Of a stretch of DNA of 64,000 nt, positions 61,001 to 64,000 are shown piece by piece. Below the pieces are notes generated by a model that was not told the DNA's origin, ran no database searches, and was given only the letters and a program-made list of their open reading frames with translations. Position 1 is the stretch's first letter. Each line of letters opens with the position of its first letter. The stretch covers positions 3,829,882-3,893,881 of the forward strand of contig VZRN01011461.1 in NCBI GenBank assembly GCA_013397935.1, written 5' to 3'. Source of the stretch: Dasyornis broadbenti. Taxonomy: Eukaryota; Chordata; Aves; Passeriformes; Dasyornithidae. The position numbers and the translations under genes are program-made.

Positions 61001-64000
61001 CTATGCTTATCCATATTGCCAGCTTTTTCCCACGATTTCTGCCTGCCAGCTGGACAGGACACAACTCCAATGTGAGCTCTGGCACACATAGAGGTTGATC
61101 AGCTGCACAACACAGCAGCAAGTGCTTGTCTCACACCTACTTCTTCAGAGACATCAGCCAGAATTTCTCCTCTTTATCTAGTTTAATGAAAATTAACAAC
61201 TTCAGTATGTTCAAAACCTCTGCTTCCTCTACTGAATCAAACTGAAAGAGGATGATTGGTTCAAGAATTTCCGCGTAAGCCTTAAAAATGAGATAATTAA
61301 TTGGCCACAAGTTGCAAGAATGCATAGAACACATCAGCAGAAGTCTCGTGACATGAATGAGTCAGAATCTACATGACTACCTTCAAATATGAAAAAACCT
61401 TCAGTAATTATTAAACACCAAAATAAAATAAATCAATAGCTAACAGCTGCTTAGGGAGATTTGCTAAAGAGTGTCTTCCTCTGCAATACCAAACACATAA
61501 CAGAACACCTTGACTAGTTCCCAGGTTTCCTAAGAAAACACCTAAAATTTAAACACGTATAAACTGAGGATTACATAAGAAACAATTACACAAACATAAT
61601 AATCACAAACTCTTTATTAAAACACTGATTGTGTTATTTACCTGCTGCCCAGAACCTATAAAAACTTAAACTTTCCATGAGAACACCCTGGTAATAAAGG
61701 GAAGCGCATGCAAGCCTGAAGGACCAGTCCCTTCGACTGCACAGTCCTTGGAGTGGGGTTGTCTCAAAAACATTTGCATTGTGCCAGAAATAATTCAGGT
61801 TCTAGACCACAGGCTTTTCTTAACTACCCATGATTGGTCAGGTCTCATTTGACTGTTCCTTGAGTCACTATAAACCTGCACTTCAAACCCCACTAATAGA
61901 TTGCCCTGTAGTAAAGGAATTTTCGCTTTTCATACTTTTCATCCATTGATCTCAAAAGTTATATATTGTAAGAGCAGCAGTAGTACCTATGATCTGGTGC
62001 TGTATCTTGCTAATAAATCACATTGACAAGTGGTGAGAAACTGTGTCCTGTATTTATAGTTAACATGCGCAATTAACCATCCTCCAAACTGCACAAGAAT
62101 TTTTTGTAACTGAATTTTCTATATTTCTGACAGCAACCAAACAGGGAATATCTTTCTGATATTAGTTTGTCTATTTAGCTACAATCTGAAAAGCTGAACC
62201 CTTTTAATCAAGCTTCCAGAGTATAGGGTGGTGAGAACCACATTCCAATCATATCCCATCTGTGAGCTTTCAGACACAGCTAGCAGTCAAATGAAAGGAA
62301 TATGCAGGTTTTAAATCGAGGACAGCAGGAAGCATCATTGTAAGTATAAAAAGAAGTATTATTAATTTTTCTAGTAATGGACAGTACACCAGGGAGGTGA
62401 TTATGTTCAAAAATCCTTCACCATATATTCTGTAATATGGCAAGAGCTTTACAATTTTATCTACATTATCTAGTCACTGCGAAATACAGACTCCTGGAAT
62501 GGAGGCTCAGCTACTCAGAGGCACTCATTCATTAAAATTCACTCTGATTCAAATAATACACCTTTGTATTACAGGTAAGCATAGAAGGCCTTAGCATTCT
62601 TCAGAAGCATTACCTTCTGAAGGTAATGCTTCTGAATCAAGTGTTTTGTAAAACAAAAATTTGTCAGATGCTGAGGAACAGGGACATAATCAGCTCCTTG
62701 TAGCCTTCTCCTAATCTCACAATTAAACCCCAAGTGCAGTAGATGCTCTTAATATAGTATAACCTGGAGCACATAACAGTCACCTTGACCTAAAACCCAT
62801 CCAGAAGATTTAGACCCCGATTTAGGCTACAGAACCGAGCACTCTGTGCCACTGTTCATCACCGGCGCTCCCCACCCTGCCAGTACAATTATCTCCTGGT
62901 TCCACGTACACTAGCTCTCAGCAAACAGGAACTGGAGAGCCCTCTGCACAGAAGGAAGCTCCAGCTCCCAAGAGGAGCACCACCAGGTTGGCAGGAAAAC
63001 TATGAAACATCTTTCTGTCCGAAGCAGTTGCAGGCAAAGGGGAGTGATGACATCAACACACGAGCCAGAGGAGTCTCGTTTGGCCCCCACCAACGCTGAC
63101 CACGCTGAGGACACGGCTGCAGCCCTGAGCCCCCTCAGCCCTTCTGTGGCAGTGCGAGGCTCCAGTTACCTCTGGAGATGAGCAAAAGCGTGTCTGTCAC
63201 AGGATCAGAGAATGGATCAGGTTGGAAGGGACCACAGCAGGTCATCTGGTCCCACCTCCCTGCTCAGGCAGGGTCATCCCAGAGCACATGGCATAAGACT
63301 GTGTCCAGACGGTTCTGGAGTATCTCCAGTGAGGGAGACTCCATAGCCTCTCTGGACAATCTGTGCAGTGCTCGGTCACTGCACAGTGAAGTTCTTCCTC
63401 ATGTTCAGGTGGAACGTCCTGGGCATCAGTTCCTGCCCACTGCCTCCTGTCCCATTACTAGGCCCCAGCGAGCAGAGCCTAGTCCCTGCTCTGACACCTC
63501 CCTGCATAACCTGCTATTGCCCTCAGGAGCGTGTGCCCCCTGCGAACCTGCCGCCACAGCACGACAGCTGCAGTGGGGCAGATGTCTCTTAGAACACTCC
63601 GCTCCCTCCCCACCCACGTTCTTATTGCCCCTGCCCGCCCCGGGACCCCGCTGAGGGGCACATGGCGTCCCGCCGACACACCACCGGTCGCAGTTACCAT
63701 GGGGACCTCATGTCGTGGGGCCTGGGGGGGAGGGTCCGTCCCCCACCCCGGGGATGCCCGTGCCCGACGCGACCCGGCCGCAGCGGCCACACGGCACCAC
63801 AGAGCGACCCCGGCCCGCCGGGCCCTACCGGCGGCTCTGCCTCAGGCCTCGGTGCAACACCGGGAACAGCGGCGGGCCGGCGGCCGCTACCCCCCCGGCC
63901 GAGCCCCGGGTCCGCCCGCTCCCCTGTCCGGTACCTGCAGGTGACTTTGAGGGCGACGAGGAAGGCGCAGCCCAGCACGATGGCCGCGCCGCACAGCAGC
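36386..64000 (-). CDS. TXNDC11: TXNDC11, 12 exons, N-terminus beyond the window
   Basis: Coding span of thioredoxin domain-containing protein 11 (EFP1), an ER membrane protein that binds DUOX oxidases and, disulfide-linked to EDEM2, acts in the first mannose-trimming step of glycoprotein ERAD. I assembled it by hand from 12 exons with consistent GT/AG sites and phases, giving about 888 visible residues. Order: transmembrane segment (exon 1); thioredoxin-like domain with WCGQS lacking the second Cys (exon 2); a middle region with further thioredoxin-like folds and several N-glycosylation sequons (exons 3-8); thioredoxin domain with WCGFC (exons 9-11); C-terminal coiled coil (exon 12). Human has 985 residues, or 958 in the form without a 27-residue cassette; this gene matches the latter. 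The gene converges on SNN. Confidence 0.95.
37014..39681 (-). other. TXNDC11: TXNDC11 intron 11
   Basis: No exon, repeat or RNA gene was recognised. Open frames at 37489-37887 on the minus strand and nearby lack family similarity. Confidence 0.6.
39682..39762 (-). CDS. TXNDC11: TXNDC11 exon 11
   Basis: An 81-base exon between acceptor TTTTCCTCACAG and donor AG|GTAATG. It translates as IDVTRNDLPWEFMTDRLPTI plus LFFPHQ, the cis-proline (LPTI) part of the second thioredoxin domain. Both boundaries split an Arg codon after two bases. Confidence 0.93.
40745..40800. repeat. (TA)n-rich low-complexity tract
   Basis: Alternating T/A sequence with short ATATATAT runs and TACATA words, next to the LTR fragment. 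It explains the Ile/Tyr-rich open frame on the minus strand at 40644-40835. Confidence 0.7.
40801..40892 (+). mobile_element. LTR fragment, same family as the copy at 26.8 kb
   Basis: CTGGTTTTGGCTGGGATAGA followed by GTTAATCATCTT is close to the start of the avian LTR consensus I remember. Similarity fades after about 90 bases, so only the 5' part remains. It lies in TXNDC11 intron 10, antisense to the gene. Confidence 0.6.
41217..41326 (-). CDS. TXNDC11: TXNDC11 exon 10, redox-active CXXC
   Basis: A 110-base exon between acceptor TTGATTTTCCAG and donor CAAG|GTAAAA. It encodes NVLLFYYAQWCGFCASLNHI and on to DSFTVA. The WCGFC motif is the active site of the second canonical thioredoxin domain; in human its Cys is the reported disulfide partner of EDEM2. 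The residue before Trp is Gln here, where human has Pro. Confidence 0.95.
41327..41998 (-). other. TXNDC11: TXNDC11 intron 9
   Basis: A short intron of ordinary sequence, with no exon or repeat recognised. Confidence 0.6.
41999..42144 (-). CDS. TXNDC11: TXNDC11 exon 9
   Basis: A 146-base exon between acceptor CAATTTCATTTCAG and donor AAAG|GTACAC. Its AG completes a Glu codon begun by the last G of exon 8 (TLE-N). It encodes NFIKNFSVLYSPLKRHLVDD and on to TEVSTNTFHETVLLSAK, aligning with human SFIQNFSVLYSPLKRHL. Confidence 0.95.
42359..42402 (+). repeat. Long T homopolymer with 5-N gap
   Basis: About 18 T, then five N (42380-42384), then about 18 T, followed by GTTGTTGTC-type sequence. The N bases probably mark an unresolved homopolymer length. 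On the minus strand it is an A tract. Confidence 0.9.
43972..43996 (+). repeat. T homopolymer tract
   Basis: Two T runs of 13 and 11 bases split by one C, preceded by TTTGGTTTGGG. It is low-complexity sequence in intron 8. Confidence 0.8.
44607..45390 (-). CDS. TXNDC11: TXNDC11 exon 8 (large central exon)
   Basis: A 784-base exon between acceptor TTCCCTCCCATAG and donor CTGG|GTACAG. It encodes ITKVALEYHKCNKS onward, including PCCNTVVLPQWHSISRTHNV, CELCVNQT, SFYLQEHTFF, YSPFSYYTACCRTV and GLSCRTNKTLNLYLLDSNLF, all close to human. Several Cys pairs and NXS/T sequons (NQT, NIS, NIT, NKT, NQS) fit a luminal ER region. The open frame itself runs past the donor by about 27 codons, so the apparent C-terminus ending NLMPF is intronic. 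The phase-1 donor choice gives TLE-N across the junction, as in human. Confidence 0.95.
45391..47772 (-). other. TXNDC11: TXNDC11 intron 7
   Basis: Its minus-strand 3' end has a pyrimidine tract with 11 consecutive C (plus-strand G at 45412-45422) before the exon 8 acceptor. A small 11-bp two-copy tandem (GTACTACAAGA) lies at 46890-46911. No exon was recognised. Confidence 0.6.
45412..45422 (-). repeat. TXNDC11: C11 homopolymer in the exon 8 pyrimidine tract
   Basis: Read on the minus strand, CCCTCT is followed by 11 C and then ATCTTTTGTTCCCTCCCATAG, where the exon begins. The polypyrimidine tract is thus partly a C homopolymer, and length changes could alter splicing. Confidence 0.85.
47773..47973 (-). 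CDS. TXNDC11: TXNDC11 exon 7
   Basis: A 201-base exon, phase 0 at both ends, between acceptor CCCCCTTCAAG and donor GAA|GTAAGT. It encodes IYPKDTMNFTAENICKWVLE, RWLRPHGGKSLLLNNELKKG and PALLIFIPYNPLAEIHPLLD plus E. It aligns end to end with human NYTAENIYKWALEN...HPLIDE. NFT is a sequon. Confidence 0.95.
47974..48899 (-). other. TXNDC11: TXNDC11 intron 6
   Basis: A short intron with an (AAAC)n run near 48717-48730. No exon was recognised. Confidence 0.6.
48900..49012 (-). CDS. TXNDC11: TXNDC11 exon 6
   Basis: A 113-base exon between acceptor CTGTCTTTTCAG and donor CTT|GTGAGT. Its first two bases complete an Asp codon with the last G of exon 5. It encodes YLGTIRFGVITDKRVAEEIS and LVHPGSVYLHRHANTSL, matching human YLGTVRFGVITNKHLAKLVS. 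Confidence 0.93.
49013..50210 (-). other. TXNDC11: TXNDC11 intron 5
   Basis: In human the corresponding junction can include an 81-base cassette exon. I looked through this intron for a matching peptide (PRALVSFTGEWHLE in human) and did not find one. AT-rich near-repeats (TTTATAAATAT) occur near 49391-49424. Confidence 0.5.
50211..50304 (-). CDS. TXNDC11: TXNDC11 exon 5
   Basis: A 94-base exon between acceptor TTCTTATTATTTCAG and donor AAAG|GTAAAA. It encodes [20 protein letters not shown] and FFTSALHSLKK, aligning with human [20 protein letters not shown]. It leaves one base (G) for the next codon. Confidence 0.95.
50305..56376 (-). other. TXNDC11: TXNDC11 intron 4
   Basis: About 6 kb, the largest intron visible. 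Minus-strand open frames of 128 codons (52750-53136) and 156 codons (55197-55667) show no family similarity or splice context. I recognise no mobile element with confidence. A hairpin with 10-base arms (TATTCACACA/TGTGTGAATA) lies near 50767-50791. Confidence 0.55.
56377..56506 (-). CDS. TXNDC11: TXNDC11 exon 4
   Basis: A 130-base exon between acceptor TTTTTGGTACTAG and donor GAG|GTACTT. It encodes [38 protein letters not shown] and LSNYE, with its first T completing a Ser codon. It forms the end of the first thioredoxin-like domain and is almost identical to human. Confidence 0.95.
56507..58420 (-). other. TXNDC11: TXNDC11 intron 3
   Basis: It contains a G-rich patch at about 57439-57455 on the plus strand. 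The minus open frame 57616-57897 has no recognisable similarity. Nothing else was seen. Confidence 0.6.
58421..58518 (-). CDS. TXNDC11: TXNDC11 exon 3
   Basis: A 98-base exon between acceptor CCTGCTTTGCAG and donor AGAG|GTAAGA. It encodes [20 protein letters not shown] and FFYFPVIHLYHQ, matching human [20 protein letters not shown]. It carries the cis-Pro region of the first thioredoxin-like domain (FPVI). Confidence 0.95.
58519..59237 (-). other. TXNDC11: TXNDC11 intron 2
   Basis: A short intron of ordinary sequence, with no exon or repeat recognised. Confidence 0.6.
59238..59454 (-). CDS. TXNDC11: TXNDC11 exon 2, first thioredoxin-like motif
   Basis: A 217-base exon between acceptor TTCTTCCCGCAG and donor CAG|GTAACT. 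With the AG of exon 1 it reads SRAKDVTMPAKLPVNFFSTR and on to VMYFFYAPWCGQSIAAREEI. The motif is WCGQS, with Ser in place of the second Cys, as in human, so this domain cannot do ordinary dithiol exchange. The open frame starting at MPAK is internal to the protein, and its last residues (VTSEK...) are intronic. Confidence 0.96.
60901..60951 (+). repeat. Two-copy 26-bp tandem duplication
   Basis: CACCTCCTTCCCAACCCTTA plus AGTTC is repeated at 60901 and 60927 without mismatch, within a C/T-rich stretch. It is probably a recent slippage product. Confidence 0.9.
62600..62636. repeat. Perfect hairpin, 17-bp arms and 3-base loop
   Basis: TTCAGAAGCATTACCTT and its exact complement AAGGTAATGCTTCTGAA are separated by CTG. 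It lies in TXNDC11 intron 1, so it would be transcribed. The stem is shorter than most pre-miRNA hairpins. A fold-back duplication or a MITE-like relic are possible. Confidence 0.9.
63198..63530 (-). mobile_element. CR1 LINE fragment, antisense to the plus strand
   Basis: Read on the plus strand it gives the reverse complement of a CR1 3' end: GGTTGGAAGGGACC, then CATCTGGTCCCACCTCCCTG, then GTGTCCAGACGGTTCTGGAG, then GTTCTTCCTCATGTTCAGG. So the element lies on the minus strand, 5'-truncated, in TXNDC11 intron 1. It explains the 158-codon open frame at 63178-63654, which is not a gene. Boundaries are approximate. Confidence 0.88.
63540..64000 (-). promoter_or_regulatory. TXNDC11: CpG island at the TXNDC11 5' end (partial)
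   Basis: GC-rich, CpG-dense sequence from just after the CR1 fragment to the window edge, covering exon 1. The promoter and start codon should lie beyond 64000. The many long open frames here follow from composition. Confidence 0.75.
63935..64000 (-). CDS. TXNDC11: TXNDC11 exon 1 (partial), transmembrane segment
   Basis: The visible 66 bases encode LLCGAAIVLGCAFLVALKVT plus Cys, a hydrophobic membrane segment matching human LLCGAVALGCALLLALKFTC, and end at donor TGCAG|GTAC. The last two bases join exon 2 to give Ser. A type II membrane anchor with a short cytosolic N-terminus is known for this protein. The N-terminal residues and start codon are outside the window. Confidence 0.9.

Larger units (their letters stand above)
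59455..63934 (-). other. TXNDC11: TXNDC11 intron 1
   Basis: About 4.5 kb holding a tandem duplication (60901), a long perfect hairpin (62600) and a CR1 fragment (63198), each listed separately. No additional exon was recognised. Confidence 0.6.

Noticed and set aside
63178..63654. 158-codon plus-strand open frame
   Set aside because: It lies over a CR1 fragment read antisense to the element plus the start of the CpG island.
1..64000. CRISPR arrays, operons, prophage or other prokaryotic systems
   Set aside because: The DNA is clearly vertebrate, with spliced genes and CR1 retroposons. No array of regularly spaced repeats was seen.

Overview
The window looks like avian nuclear DNA. It is AT-rich and low in genes. 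It carries 3'-end fragments of CR1 LINEs, the typical bird retroposon, one of which ends in degenerate copies of the CR1 octamer tail. It also carries solo-LTR-like elements with TGTGCTGG...CCACGACA termini. Two intron-containing vertebrate genes are recognisable, SNN (stannin, + strand) and TXNDC11 (thioredoxin domain containing 11, - strand). They lie tail to tail, the same order and orientation as on human chromosome 16p13. I cannot name the species.

Layout. Positions 1 to about 27.2 kb are a gene-free intergenic stretch; by human synteny the next gene to the left should be LITAF, but no part of its coding sequence is visible here. This stretch holds a solo-LTR-like element with a 5-bp target duplication, a second decayed LTR, a perfect 26-bp palindrome, a 34-bp tandem duplication and a short assembly gap. 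From about 27.28 to 28.76 kb is a CpG island with the SNN promoter (inverted CCAAT, TATA-like box), interrupted by a CR1 fragment. SNN intron 1 runs to 33,611. Exon 2 holds a short upstream ORF, the whole 87-codon stannin reading frame (33,688-33,951) and a 3' UTR with several candidate poly(A) signals.

TXNDC11 fills 36.3 kb to the right edge on the minus strand. I rebuilt 12 exons by hand from splice sites, reading phase and remembered similarity to the human protein. All junction phases agree and no in-frame stop appears. The visible exons encode about 888 residues; only the N-terminal part of exon 1 (about 70 residues by comparison with human) and the promoter lie beyond position 64,000. 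A second CpG island begins near 63.54 kb, preceded by another CR1 fragment.

Functionally the two genes are unrelated as far as is known. Stannin is a small membrane protein tied to organotin sensitivity. TXNDC11 is an ER membrane thioredoxin-like protein linked to DUOX maturation and, with EDEM2, to glycoprotein ER-associated degradation. I found no CRISPR array, operon, tRNA or rRNA, and no clearly new multi-gene system. The most interesting items are the convergent 3' ends with poly(A) signals on both strands, the in-frame upstream ORF of SNN, the CR1 inside the SNN CpG island, a Pro-to-Gln change beside the CXXC of TXNDC11, and several perfect inverted repeats.
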